Counted from the first letter of the stretch, positions 33,175-44,386 are shown. The stretch is DNA of 64,000 nucleotides from Nothopassalora personata (GCA_033816765.1 CM066291.1:1116001-1180000), one strand, 5' to 3'. Program-made: numbers and translations. The notes: generated by a model from the sequence alone, not told the origin.

Positions 33175-35080
33175 TCTGCCGATGTTGTGATACCATGTGA
33201 GATCGTGATACATGAAAGAAAACTCAGAAATGAAGTCGAAGAGGGAAGTATGGTATATGACTTATGCCTTCGTAGCAATCTTCACTCAACGGTGTATACC
33301 ATGTCCTCTCACCACTGACAAGCCCTCAGCCCTGGTTCGCATACACCAACCTCGTCAAGGTTCTACCCGGTTGGTACACATGGCCCACCCAACGCCTTGC
33401 TGGCATTCTCCGGAGGATTTCTCTCACACATCGCAGGTCGCATGAAACCAGCGCCCAACAGTTGCAGTGGAGCAAACCTGAATCGCTCCTTTTAGATCTG
33501 CAATACCGTGGCATTATCCGGACCAATGTGCTGCAACGCAGCCGCGACCATGCCGGTATCAGGCCCAGCGATCGACAAAAAGTCATGATCTCTCAAATTG
33601 CTGACAAAGAGCGAGAACTATCCAGGGTGTAGCCATGACTGCCGTAGCCTTGCACATGGAAATTGCCGAAATGTGCGGATGGGGACGTCTGATTCGTCAA
33701 TGCTCGCCTGTAACCAACAACGTGCCGGATCCTATGTCCGATCCTGCGATCCTGATGAAGGATGCAGTTGATCAAAGAGAATCGAGGTTGGAGACCTCAC
33801 TTGTCGTGGTTTGGAGAGGATTCTACAAGCTACTGCATCCTCCACGGCGCCTCGCAAGAGCTTGATATCCAGTTCGTCATGCAGCTTTGGGGGTCATCGA
33901 CCATGCCACCAAGATTGCAGTTTCTGTCGTGACAACTCACACCTGTCCAACGTAAGGCCGAGACAGCTTTCGCTCGAGCCCAATACCGAAGGTTGCGTAA
34001 TCAGTGGCATGATTTGAGACCACCTTGGCTATCTTAAGTCCCACGCGAGCGTGCCACGCTGCTCGAGTCCGAGTTCGATTCTCGTCTGAGTTCTGATCAC
34101 CAGCCTCGACGCGAAGACACAAAGAGGACTGTAGTCAGCATGAGGGTAAGACAGGTACGGCTGGCCCTAATGGCGCTAGTGTACATCGTCCGTGCGAATG
34201 AGAATGCTTGATGATCCTGTTGGAGGTAACCTTCAAGGTCGAATTGGAGGCCTCATCCTTTCAGCTTCTTCATTGCCTTTTTCGCAACGGAAATGCTGGA
34301 ATCTTGCAATGGGTTGTGCGCGTACGACGGCACGTCGCAAGTCAACGGCCTCGCACTGACTGTGCTCTGCGATATACGCGAGCACTTTCCTCCATCATTT
34401 CGCGAGTTTCTCCTTGTCGAGATATCACGGTAGGTGTCGTTTCAGAAGCATCTTGCAATGCGCGCGCCTGGTATCGTGGTTGAGGAGCCAGTTTGGGGTC
34501 ATGTTTGAGGTGGAATGTCGACGGGACAGGCTTGGAGGAGTGTGGTGCGCTTTCGACGCGGAAGGAGCAGGAATCAAGCGTCTGACCTGAGGGTTGCATA
34601 GAGCGCCTGACTGGCTGCCGTTAGTCGAAGATGATGGAGAGGGTCTTCGTGGAGGGTGGAGGGAGGGAAGAACAAGGCGCGACATTGCGCTCAGCAGCCT
34701 GCGCCCTCAGCGACACAGTTCAAGCCCACATCGAGCCTGCAACGCATGACCGTGCCTCGCGCAGGACCCTGCTCCAGTCCTGGTGATAGCAGCTTCAAGA
34801 GGTGAATAGGGTGCGCAGTGGAGAAACAGAGTCCGCGTTCGTGCTGTCTCATGGTGCAGGCATGGTATCTGTCGCTCGTGTCCCGCGCAGCTTGCGTTGA
34901 ATCTCCATCTAGCATACCTTCGTAATGCAGTCCCTTGGGTATCTTTCGCGAGATCCGGCTAGCGTCCTGTTTCGTGACCCATCCCACCCCCAGAACGCCG
35001 TCGTTATGCCGTACTTTGAAATGTCATCACCCAATCGCCCTTCACCCTTGACACAGATCCTGATGACACTGTGGCTCACC
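33175..35080. other. Intergenic, 1.9 kb, nothing recognised
   Basis: No supported reading frame, RNA gene or repeat. The distal part (34700-35080) is the 3' flank of the SDC1 gene. Confidence 0.45.
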
Positions 35081-35605
35081 TTATGACCCCTCAATCTCTT
35101 TGCTCCTCTGCTGCAGGAACTCCGCCAGCCATTGCAGAGGCTTCTCAGGCTCATACACCGCCAAGTACTTCATCCCTTCCAGCAGATGCGGGGTGACGTG
35201 GGCGTTGAGGTACTGCCTCGTAGGCCCACCATGCGCGACTGGCTTGTCGGGTCTTGCCGAAGGTTGAGGCGGCATTGAGCCTGGCCTGGCGGATGCGCTG
35301 GATGCGACTGGTGGCGTCGCTATCGCTGGTGCGATGGAAGACAGGTGCTCAGGCTGAGAGAGCATGGCGGGGTTGATCGATTGTGTTGCCTGTGGAGGAG
35401 GATTCGGATCAGTTGGGTCCTGCTGTTGTTGTGGTTGCGCCTGTGCTTGTGTGATGCTGGAGATGGATGTCTGGAAGCCGATGAGCATCTCATGCAGGCG
35501 AGCAGCATAGTCGGCCGGTATTCGTACCTCGTGCGGTTCTTCTTTCATCTCCACGTCAGCATTGGTGGCCGACCCATTTGCGCCGTTTGGTAGTCCATCC
35601 GCCAT
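35081..35605 (-). CDS. SDC1: COMPASS subunit Sdc1 (Dpy-30 motif)
   Basis: Subunit of the Set1/COMPASS histone H3 lysine-4 methyltransferase, in the nucleus. Single exon, 174 residues. The Dpy-30 dimerisation motif lies at the C-terminus: TRQYLNAHVTPHLLEGMKYL followed by EPEKPLQWLAEFLQQRSKE, as in yeast Sdc1 and animal DPY30. The N-terminal 120 residues are Gln/Pro/Ala-rich and probably disordered, with an acidic VEMKEEPHEVRIPADY segment. Length is typical for filamentous fungi. The start is the first ATG, MADGLPNGANG. Confidence 0.92.
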   Translation of the reverse strand: MADGLPNGANGSATNADVEMKEEPHEVRIPADYAARLHEMLIGFQTSISSITQAQAQPQQQQDPTDPNPPPQATQSINPAMLSQPEHLSSIAPAIATPPVASSASARPGSMPPQPSARPDKPVAHGGPTRQYLNAHVTPHLLEGMKYLAVYEPEKPLQWLAEFLQQRSKEIEGS

Positions 35606-36574
35606 TGTGAGAAATCTGTCATGTGATTGTGGTTTCGTGTGAGTTGAAGAAAGTGAAGCGCCGTCCGAGACCGCGTCAAAACGCGTCGCGGTGTCTTGGC
35701 AGAACCGACGACGCTTTCTTCTTCTCTAACATTTGCCTCTGCCTGTCCTAGTACACATCACTATACAATGTATAGAGCATGGCATTGAATCAAAGGCAGT
35801 ATTGCGGATCACTGCCGTATTACCCACGCTTCGTACGATGGTCCAGAGTGCCCGCAACATTCCAGCTATCATCTCAGCGCGTATGATGCATGTACAGACA
35901 ATGCCCAATTACCACAGGCTAGGAGCGCAACAACGATCTGGTTCAGGACTTGCAAGAAGACACATCAAGAGCACGCTCTCGGGGAACAAAGGAAGATCAT
36001 GATGGCCATCGTGACAAGATGTCGAGCCCAAGGACCAGCTTTTCAAGCAACGAGAGCGTCATATTGAGAATGGGTTCAGTCCAAGTGCTCCTCAACCCCA
36101 CCAGGGACTACTGAACATATTGATATCCAGTGCTCATCGATCACGAAGCTCCTTGCAATTCAGGTCTGCGACCGAAGCTGGATTCATCAATGACGAGGGG
36201 TGCATCCATCTTCGCTACTCGCCAAGCAAGCCCTCGTTTGATCGAGCACAAAGCGCTGCTCACTTTGCTTCACTTGAGAATTCTGGCAGGCTTCACGGAC
36301 ATCATACGTCGCGGACTGCTGCCGCGCCTCATACGATTGGCTGCAGCGCGGCTATCAAACGCTCACAAGCTCACTAGAGCCTACACCTGAATATGTGAGG
36401 TCTGAAGTGCACCATTTCACAAATCAACCTGCCCTGCTGCTCTCCTTCGCTCGTTCCCCTTCGTCTCATCCTACAGCCATACAACCACATACCGCGCCGC
36501 AAGCCTCTCTTATCGCACTGTATGCACAACACCACACCACAACCATCTTATCCACTCTAGCAGCATCACTGACC
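35606..36574. other. Divergent intergenic region
   Basis: Promoters of SDC1 and the F-box-like gene. A frame continues upstream of the chosen start to about 36395 but lacks a good ATG and looks like translated leader. Confidence 0.45.
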
Positions 36575-38114
36575 ATGTTCAGGCCACTACCGAAGCATTC
36601 GATCGGATACCAGATCCAACAGAACGTACTTGGCAACAGACCAATCAAAGCGAGCAGGCCGAACACTTCCAGCAAAATGCCTCCAAAGGACGCAAAGGCT
36701 AGTCCGCCGCTTTCACCACGTCGGTGGACACTCTCACTAACTCTTTCACAGAAGCCAAAGCCCGCGAAGGAGCAGCCATCTACACCTGAGAAGCCGAAGG
36801 CCAAGCCCAAGCCGGCGGAGACACCTAAGAAGGCTGTGAAGGCTAAGGACGAAACACCAAAAAAGACCCCGCAGAAGAAGAAGGGAGATGTCAAGCTTGA
36901 TGTCAGCAATTTCTTGACTTTGCAGGTCGACACCACTGGCGGTGCGGTGCCAGTGGAGATCAAAGTAAGCGGCTCATCCCTGCAAGCCCAACACTACGAG
37001 AAGAGCAAGACACATAGGAAGGTCTTGCAGATCCGTGGCGAGGACACCTTCACCATGACCAAGACTGTGAGTTTACTGTCGTTTCTGAAGGGGTCTTCTA
37101 TACCACTGACACGCTCTCCAGGTGATGCTCACGGAGGGTCCCTACGCCGGCCACCAAGCCATCCTCCTTCGCCCAGCAAAAGCGATGGAGTTCATGAAGT
37201 TCCCTGACGAGGTCCGCAATCGCATCTATCGGCACTACTTCGCTTGTCAGGGTGTCCAGAACGAGGCTATCGTCCTCGATGGCAAGCGCAAGGAGACCAA
37301 GGAGACGTACGCCAAAACATATGCCGAAAAGCAGAAGAACCGCGTGGCACTCTTGCGCGTCAGCAAGGAGGTACGTCGGATCCGGATTCACTGACATCGT
37401 GGTCTGCTGACAACTCCCATAGGTATTCAAGGAAGCTCTTGGCGTCTTCTACGCCCAGCCCATCAAATTCGAATCCACCGCCTCCGTCATCGACTTCATC
37501 GGCGTCGTCTCTAAAGACGTCCTGCCACGTATCCGCCGCGTGGAGATCGTGAACTACAAGTCGACCTCGAGCCGAACTGCTATGCACTTCCTCGCGGAAG
37601 CCAAGAACCTTCAACACCTTACCATTCACAGCGGCGTGTACGCCGACGGTGACCCAGTCAAGGCGGCCAAGTCATTCCACGGCGACACCTATAAGTTTCT
37701 CACTGCAATTGGCGCCTCCAAAGGCAACAAGACCGCTGGTGTCGACATCTTGCACTTCGCCAAAGGGGCCTTCACTTACCGTGACGCCGACAAGACCACG
37801 AAGGTCTGGTCGGAGGAGATGGTGGAAGAGTTCAAGGAGAATCTCAAGAAGAAGCTCAAGTAAGCAACCCCTTCCTTTATCCCCAATCACTCTGCCCATG
37901 AGCACCAGACTGATCGTCGGAGGTGACCCACAGCCCAAACTCCATCGCTCCCAACACCTTCACGTACTTCACCTCACCAGAAGTTGAGGCTCCCGTCCCG
38001 ACTTCCCCTGAGGCAAACGTAAAGACCAAAGCACTTGCACCAACTCCACCAGCATCAACCTCACCTGAGGCTGAAGCATCAGCACCGACTTCACCAGACA
38101 CTACTTCAACCTAG
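36575..38114 (+). CDS. Basic protein with an F-box/2EXR-like domain
   Basis: Likely exons: 36575-37066, 37122-37370, 37423-37859 and 37934-38114, 452 residues. The N-terminus is rich in Lys, Pro and Ala (AETPKKAVKAKDETPKK), resembling histone-H1-like tails. The middle holds MEFMKFPDEVRNRIYRHYF and ALLRVSKEVFKEALGVFYAQ, the hallmark of the F-box-like/2EXR family that is expanded in Mycosphaerella-type fungi. The third exon ends at a GTAAGC donor overlapping a TAA codon. Without that splice the protein stops at 37863 after KKKLK. With it, a tail repeating TSPE units follows. Translation could instead begin at MPPKDAKAS (36677). Role unknown. Confidence 0.75.
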
Positions 38115-38938
38115 CATACCACGCGCTAACCGTACGACTTCCTTCAGCTTCTGGGCGTTATCATACTGGACCTGCATCTGCGGCTCTGAAGATCCTGGCC
38201 ATGTCTGCCAGGACGTGATTGGAGAGCGCTTGAAGCAGGAGCGGGAGCGGGACGCTTTGAAGGTCTTCCACGAGGGTGCTTTTCGACACGACCCTCAAAT
38301 TCAGACGCTGGCAGTTTCTTAGGCCAGGCATTATGAGTACTATGTGCAGGACGACCGAGAAACGATCAAGCACGCGAGTCCATCTGGGATGGACGACAGT
38401 TGCACAGGTAGAGTCTATGAAATGGTTGTACACATCTCCTCTTTCTCGTTATCGTCTGTGGTACCAAGAAGACTTTTCTCCCGTCACAGCATGCAGCTCT
38501 CAGGTCACATCAGCTTCACAATAACACCGATTCTACGTCACAAGTGCCATGTAAGCCGGACCGTATGCATCAACGATGTGCTTGGACTGCCAGATGCTCG
38601 AAACGACGGCAGCCTCCAAAAGGACAAAACCTGACCTCCTACCAGATTGCTTGTTCAATAGCAACAGGCCACTTCCTCAAGAGCTTTGATCGGCGCCATG
38701 TACACTTTGATCATGAAGTGCTTTCCCAAACACTGCTCTAAATCACTACCTCGGTCATGAACATAACATATACATGTTTGGCTTGTCTTCCCCACGGGAA
38801 GCGCGCCAGGGAGCTTTTCGCCCGATACAATAAATGCTCCTTTCAACGCCATGCATCGCTTCCCCAAGCAAAAAGCTCCATGCCCTCAAACGAGCTGAGC
38901 CTGTACACGAGAGTCGTAACATCCATTGCCCTCACCTC
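38115..38938. other. Convergent spacer
   Basis: Sequence between two converging 3' ends; no gene or repeat seen. Confidence 0.5.
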
Positions 38939-40300
38939 CTAAGAATGAAACGCCGCCCTTTGAAAGCTCTCGACCGGCACATCACCACCCTTGCCAGGTG
39001 GCAATGTTGGCGCCTTCTTGATCTCCGCCTTCTCCTTATCCGTAATCTTCATGCTGTTTGCACGACTTTGTGCAGCAGCCGAGTTTGTGGTCATGGTGTT
39101 GAGTCTGCTTCCTGCCTCGCTTCCAGGTGCACTCTTCGCCGTGAGCTGCGCTTGCTGCGGCCGCCTCTGAATCGTTTCAAGGTATGGCGAAGGAAGATAT
39201 CCTACACCTCCGTCTCTTGCTCTGCAGCGCCACCATTCTGATGGCTGACCCATTGGGTCTGATTTCGAGAGAACAGCGACGAGGTCTCCCTTCTTCACGG
39301 CGAGGTCAATGCCTTCTTGGAATGGTTGACCGGGCTGTGTCTGTGGTGTGTAGTCGTAGATGACTCGGCAGAAGTCGAGCTTGCTAGGATCCAAAGGTTG
39401 GGGTTGGCCATCAGGACCCATGATTTGGCCTTGCTGCTGTTGCTGCGCTTCCTGGGAGGCAGCAAGGGCGCGGATCAGCTTGCCCATGAGCCACGGCAAG
39501 CCGAACACTGCGACAACAAAGAATATGAATGGCTTGCGGGAGGGCTTGGAGACTGGCTGGCCGTCTGGTCCGGGTGCGCCGCTGAATTGGGCGAAGTTGG
39601 CGGGTGTCAGTTCCTTCGACGATGCTGGTGGAGGCCGACCCGTAAGCTTAGCAATCGCTGTCCGTATCCACCTCATGATCGTGAAGATGCCTAGGACTGA
39701 GCCGAGCGTCTGTTTGAGTGAGCCGAACTGCTCGGCCACGCTGACCATGGCGAAGAAGGAGGAGTGGGTGGCCATGTAGGTGCTCTCCAGCATCTGCGCG
39801 AACCCCCCGAATGCGCCCACTATGCTCTCGATCATCTGGAAGGTCGCTTGCGTGCTGTTGCTGAAAGTCTGCGTGAGACTTTGTGGTTGACCGTCTGGGC
39901 CGATCATGCCGGGCTGACCATACATCCCACCGCCATATCCTCCCATTCCGCCGTAGCCACCCATGCCGCCGTACATGCCTCCTCCGTACATGCTACCCAT
40001 GCCGCCACCAAACCGGCTGTAGGGCGAGCTGTATGATGACATGCCGCCATATCCACTCATTCCGCCCATGCCATAAGGCGAGGAGTATGCCGATGCCATG
40101 CCGGGTCTGTTATATGGGGAGGAGTAATTTGAGGCAGTGCGTGTGGCGACTTGGTTGAGAGCGTCGGTTCGTGCTGGCAGTGTGGGAGCGCCGGTTGACG
40201 AAGGCGTCGCTGCCGTCGCAGTCGTGGTGGATGCCGGCACTGCTGCCGATGATGTTGCGCCTCCAGTCTGCCTTTCCCACGGTTTTGGTGGCGACGCCAT
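38939..40300 (-). CDS. PEX13: Peroxisomal docking protein Pex13
   Basis: Integral peroxisomal membrane protein that, with Pex14 and Pex17, docks the Pex5/Pex7 cargo receptors. Single exon, 453 residues. The N-terminus begins SPPKPWERQTGG, the conserved Pex13 start, then a Gly/Tyr/Met-rich region (GMYGGMGGYGGMGGYGGGMY), which in other Pex13 proteins forms a phase-like pore. Helical region: FQMIESIVGAFGGFAQMLES. A membrane segment is FIFFVVAVFGLPWLMGKLI. The SH3 domain (about 325-395) includes FCRVIYDYTPQ, DLAVKKGDLVAVLSK, WWRCRARDGGVGYLPSPYLE. Length and order fit the family. Confidence 0.95.
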   Translation of the reverse strand: MASPPKPWERQTGGATSSAAVPASTTTATAATPSSTGAPTLPARTDALNQVATRTASNYSSPYNRPGMASAYSSPYGMGGMSGYGGMSSYSSPYSRFGGGMGSMYGGGMYGGMGGYGGMGGYGGGMYGQPGMIGPDGQPQSLTQTFSNSTQATFQMIESIVGAFGGFAQMLESTYMATHSSFFAMVSVAEQFGSLKQTLGSVLGIFTIMRWIRTAIAKLTGRPPPASSKELTPANFAQFSGAPGPDGQPVSKPSRKPFIFFVVAVFGLPWLMGKLIRALAASQEAQQQQQGQIMGPDGQPQPLDPSKLDFCRVIYDYTPQTQPGQPFQEGIDLAVKKGDLVAVLSKSDPMGQPSEWWRCRARDGGVGYLPSPYLETIQRRPQQAQLTAKSAPGSEAGSRLNTMTTNSAAAQSRANSMKITDKEKAEIKKAPTLPPGKGGDVPVESFQRAAFHS

Positions 40301-40499
40301 GCCTGTTGTGTTGTGTGGTGGGTAGATCTATGCTTACCACATGTCGCAAGGTTGAGAGATAGAGATGTAGGCAGCGAAAGACACCACCACAATGACCGAA
40401 CCCGAATGATGAGCCGAGGTTTCATGCGCGGAGGACATTTCACATCAGCATCTTTGCCAACCACAACACATGCCTCCTTGTCCGTTGTGCTGTACTGCT

Positions 40500-41068
40500 G
40501 CTACATACACCACTGTCTTCTCATGCGCCAGGCAGTTGAGTGAAGACTTTGTCGCTACGACTCCTACATTGCCGGTCAAGTCCGGCAAGATGGCAACTTC
40601 TCCTTCGCGCGCGTATACCAAGCTGGCCATGCTGTACCAGCTTCACAGACGGACACTGCACACCGGATCTTCTCCCGTGCTCTTCGCGGCCAGGACATAG
40701 CCACCAGCGAATTGTTTGCCAGTATCGATGGAGAGCCTTATCAAAGTAAAGGACCAAGCAGTAGCTGGCAGTTTAAGAATGATCCGCCGTCGGAGCAGCC
40801 ACTAGCCATATGCTACACCTGGTACTTGCAGAATACCTGTACAGAGGAGCAAATGTACCAACTAGGTAATGCCACAGCATTGGTTCAAGATTACAGTCTT
40901 GTTCATAGGCATGCGACGCAGCTATATCCGGAAATGGGAAAAGGTAGAGGTGCTGGTTTGAATTCGCGTAGTCGATGTCCTCGTCGGCGGAAGAACTCAC
41001 ATCGAAGTAATCTCGACACTCAAATGCTATTCCAATTTGACGGCTTCTACACAGCACTAACCAAATAG
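40500..41068 (+). pseudogene. 3' fragment of a serine carboxypeptidase (S10) gene
   Basis: The frame open from 40544 to 41068 reads GQVRQDGNFSFARVYQAGHA, then RIFSRALRGQDIATS and a Cys-containing end (NTCTEEQMYQLGNATALVQD). This matches the C-terminus of fungal carboxypeptidase S1-type enzymes, including the catalytic His of AGHxVP. Just upstream, another frame gives RQLSEDFVATTPTLP, which fits the segment normally preceding it, so a frameshift separates them near 40560. A TGA at 40541 also cuts the frame. The roughly 400 residues with the catalytic Ser and Asp are absent, and the PEX13 gene starts only about 200 bp upstream. It is a truncated, decayed gene. Confidence 0.75.
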
Positions 41069-42206
41069 TATAATAATGCACACACCGGTAGTTTACGGGC
41101 GGCAATGATGTAAATTGATCGACAAGCGTATAGCTGGTATAAGCAGTACATCCGCTGACATGGTACCTTCGTCTTCCACCGTCGCGGGCATCGGAATTGA
41201 CAATTGGGGCTTGAACCGTTTGCACATGTGCAAAAGTCTGAGGTCGTCAACTTGATAGGTATGATCGCATCATGCGCAGCTTGTCGACTACTCAGAGCGA
41301 GGGAAATGGACAAAATGTAGGTGGCGTTGGTCGGAGAATTTTTGTTCGACGGCAACACAAAGCGAATACTAAAATGAAGCTTATAGAGCCATCACCTGGC
41401 GTCTCAGGAGACCACCAATCATGCTTATAGGGCTGATGTTCTTCTTTGTGTACAACCCCTAGCGTATGCACGACCGAACTATTGCTCTGATGAAGTCGCC
41501 ACTTATGCGACCAATCACCGCCAAGCTGCAGCATAAATCATCAGATGTGGCTCAAACACCTGCCATCTCGCTGCCGGTCGACTACCGCCATGGCAAATAC
41601 TCTAACAAACAAAGTCCATCGGTTCCTGCGGCTGTCGGAACGGTGACTGTCCTTCCTGGCCGCCGACCATTATACCATCACCTTCCTGGACCGTTGACTG
41701 GCTTTCACGTGCTGCACCGTCGACAACTCTCCAGAGGCATTTCATTGCGACCCACAACGGATCGAGTCCTATAAACTATCTAGGTGCCAATGATTGTCAG
41801 GTCCAAACTCAGGAGCTCGAAGTCTGGACGATGTTCTACCAGCATGAGCTGCTCTTGAAGTGGTAGACACGCGGCTTGCATGCAGTTCACTTCGGCCCCA
41901 TAGTGTCCCATAGCGACCCATAGCGAGTGCTGCAGGCACGACTCTACCTCAGCTACCTTGCACCGGATCATGCCCAGCCTCGGCCGTGACATTGGCCTGT
42001 CTGTGGTGCATGCTCTGCAAGCGTGGGCATCTGATGCCGTTCAGCAGACCTCTGCATCGCCATGTGGAGAAAGGAGACTCCTGCGACTGGATACATAAAC
42101 GCCGTTAGATCCCCCCGTCAGTATGCGTGTACAGTCTTCACCACACTCTTTTCTTCATCACTTTCGTTAGACCTTCTTGGCCAGGTTGGAAATCACACAT
42201 ACAGCT
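41069..42206. other. Intergenic, promoter side of the GH64 gene
   Basis: No gene seen. Near 41900-41930 the short unit CCCATAG(T/C)G is repeated three times in tandem-like fashion. Confidence 0.45.
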
Positions 42207-43574
42207 ATGCATTTGTTCTTCACAGCCTTCTTGGCGGCGACTTCCACTGTCGGGAGTGCATTAGCAGCACCAGTCGTACACCGCGCCGATGACTCTGTAA
42301 CACCAGTACGCCCAGGTGGAGTTGAGGATCTTATCATCACGGCAGAGAACACTCTCAATGCTACCAACTCACAGCCCGTCACCAATTCTGCGACTGGCGC
42401 CAAGCCAAAGGAAGACATGATGCGCATTCAGGCAAACTCCCGCCTGCCACTTGCTCTCGTCAACAACATGGGCGGCGCAGTCAATGCCTACGTTACCGGT
42501 CTCGATCCGTCCGGCAAAATCGTCTTTGTCCAAAGCAACGGACAATTCTACTACCCACCCTGCGACGCCTCATACACCTCGCCGAGAGAAGTGACTGGGC
42601 CAATCGCCATCCCACTCAACTCTGCTAAGGGCAGCACTGTCGCCGTTACTCTTCCCGACTACATCTCTGCAGCCCGTATCTGGTTCGCCCAAGGCAACCT
42701 CCACTTCTACTCCGTCTGGAACCCAGCGACCAACTCCCCAAGCCAAGTCCAGCCCTCCTTCGCCAACCCGCAGGATCCGTCTGCGGGCATCAACTGGGGC
42801 TTCGTTGAACTCACCAATAACTCAGGAGGCCTCTACGCCAACCTCTCCTTCGTCGACTTCGTCGGTCTCGCTCTGGGAATGTCCATCCGCCGAGGCAATG
42901 GCGTTACAGATACAGTCCGCGGTCTCCGCCCTGGCAGCGTTAGCACAATCTGCAATGCCCTCCAGGCTCAACAGCGTTCTGACGGACAGCCATGGGGCAA
43001 CCTCTGCCAGGCTGGCGGGAACGGTCCTCTCCGTGTTGTGGCACCAAACATCTACGTGTCCTCCGGCAACGGCGCTTTCGGCAACTACTTCAACTCTTAC
43101 ATCGACCAAGTTTGGTCCCGATTCGGCGGCAAAAACCTCTATGTTGATACCCAGAACAATTACGGCAAAGTCACATGCCGCGTGAACGGTAAAACTCTCT
43201 CCTGTAACGGCGACAACCGCGTCTACAACAAGCCCACAGCCGGCGACATCTTCGGCTGCAACTCTGGTCCTTTTGCTATCATAGGCAGTGATAATGGTGT
43301 CCACCGCGCCGTTGTCCCACGCTTGTGTGCGGCGTTCAACAGAGGTACTTTCATGATCAATGGCGGCGACACACAGCCTGGGCCGCATGCGGATCAGTAC
43401 TATACCTCTTCGCCAAACAACCAGTACAGCATGATCATGCACCAGCAGGAGGTTGATGGGAGGGGATATGCTTTCTCTTATGATGATGTGAACCCATCTG
43501 GCGGCGTTGACCAGAGCGGAACTCTGGCCGAAGGCAACCCACAGCTTTTGAGTGTGTTTGTTGGAGGTGCCTAG
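42207..43574 (+). CDS. Secreted GH64-type beta-1,3-glucanase
   Basis: Predicted endo-1,3-beta-glucanase of glycoside hydrolase family 64, acting on wall glucan outside the cell. Single exon, 455 residues. Signal peptide: MHLFFTAFLAATSTVGSALA, followed by a short pro-segment. The catalytic region starts near LPLALVNNMGGAVNAYVTGL and includes ARIWFAQGNLHFY, GINWGFVELTNN, YANLSFVDFVGLALGMSI, YFNSYIDQVWSRFGGKNLYV and a C-terminal NQYSMIMHQQEVDGRGYAFS with YDDVNPSGG, all typical of fungal GH64/thaumatin-like enzymes. The acid catalytic residues are probably Glu in WGFVELT and an Asp in the following strand; this is by family analogy. The first frame codon upstream is TTG, so the ATG at 42207 is the start. 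Confidence 0.9.
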   Translation: MHLFFTAFLAATSTVGSALAAPVVHRADDSVTPVRPGGVEDLIITAENTLNATNSQPVTNSATGAKPKEDMMRIQANSRLPLALVNNMGGAVNAYVTGLDPSGKIVFVQSNGQFYYPPCDASYTSPREVTGPIAIPLNSAKGSTVAVTLPDYISAARIWFAQGNLHFYSVWNPATNSPSQVQPSFANPQDPSAGINWGFVELTNNSGGLYANLSFVDFVGLALGMSIRRGNGVTDTVRGLRPGSVSTICNALQAQQRSDGQPWGNLCQAGGNGPLRVVAPNIYVSSGNGAFGNYFNSYIDQVWSRFGGKNLYVDTQNNYGKVTCRVNGKTLSCNGDNRVYNKPTAGDIFGCNSGPFAIIGSDNGVHRAVVPRLCAAFNRGTFMINGGDTQPGPHADQYYTSSPNNQYSMIMHQQEVDGRGYAFSYDDVNPSGGVDQSGTLAEGNPQLLSVFVGGA

Positions 43575-44193
43575 ATGGTACATATAAAAAACTTTAGACT
43601 TCTTGTCGATACGTCCGTATTAGTGTCATGCTATCCTGTCGTCCAGTCTTTCCATTGTCATTGGCATTGGTCATGGTCCTCATGTATCGTCAGATGCTGA
43701 CATTCACCTCCAGCGCCCGAAGATCTGGAAAGTAAATCAGACGAGGCATGTGATTGCATACCTCTCGACCAAATGATATGCAAATGCAAGGAGTGTGCAA
43801 CAGCACTATACTAGACCAGGATCTGCGACATGTCGAAAAGGAGTCGTTTGCCCATGGCGATGCTGCCTCTGCTCGCATCCGACCACGCTGTCTTCTCGCA
43901 CCGTATACGTTACCATTCCTCGCGACCCGACACCTAGACAACACGATGCTCTCGACATCACAATGTTCACCATCCATCGTCGTCGTTCTGGCATTGTGCA
44001 TCTGGCGATTGAGGCAGCGACCGGATCAGCCCGACCCCAGGATGAAAATTCTGGTCCCAGCGGAATCTCGCTTTCGCCAAGACGGCAGCAGAATTCAACA
44101 CCAAGAGGGCCGCAAAGAGCCGACGATAAGCTCCAGCAGAATCAGGCTATATATATGGCGTTGACAACTGCACGATTATTGTAGCGCCTCGTT
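43575..44193. other. Intergenic spacer
   Basis: No coding signal. A TATATATA stretch near 44147-44156 lies about 40 bp before the tRNA-Lys gene and may help position RNA polymerase III. Confidence 0.5.
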
Positions 44194-44262
44194 GCCGGGG
44201 TAGCTCAATCGGTAGAGCGTGTGGCTCTTAGCCTTGAATGGCGAGATCACCTCAAGGTCGTG

Positions 44263-44320
44263 GTATGTTCTCACCGATCGAATTCGGATTGAACCTCAAA
44301 AAGACTGACCCTTCACCCAG
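44263..44320 (+). other. First spliceosomal-type insert in the tRNA-Lys T-arm
   Basis: 58 nt with a GTATGT donor, GACTGACC as a consensus fungal branch site 15 nt before the end, and a pyrimidine-rich CACCCAG acceptor. It splits the T-stem after GTG (positions 51/52). Confidence 0.75.
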
Positions 44321-44329
44321 GGTTCGAGC

Positions 44330-44386
44330 GTAAGCATTAACCGATGTTCTCAATGATTAGAACATGTTGTTAACAAACTCTTGAAG
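44330..44386 (+). other. Second spliceosomal-type insert in the tRNA-Lys T-arm
   Basis: 57 nt with a GTAAGC donor, GTTAAC as candidate branch site and a TTGAAG acceptor. It lies between the T-loop (TTCGAGC) and the 3' T-stem strand (CCCAC), so it breaks the last two C residues of the B-box. Confidence 0.7.

Noticed and set aside
36703..36752. Candidate 50-nt intron (GTCCGC to TTTCACAG with CACTAAC) in the F-box-like gene
   Set aside because: Branch and acceptor look good, but splicing shifts the frame into a quick stop, while the unspliced frame is open.
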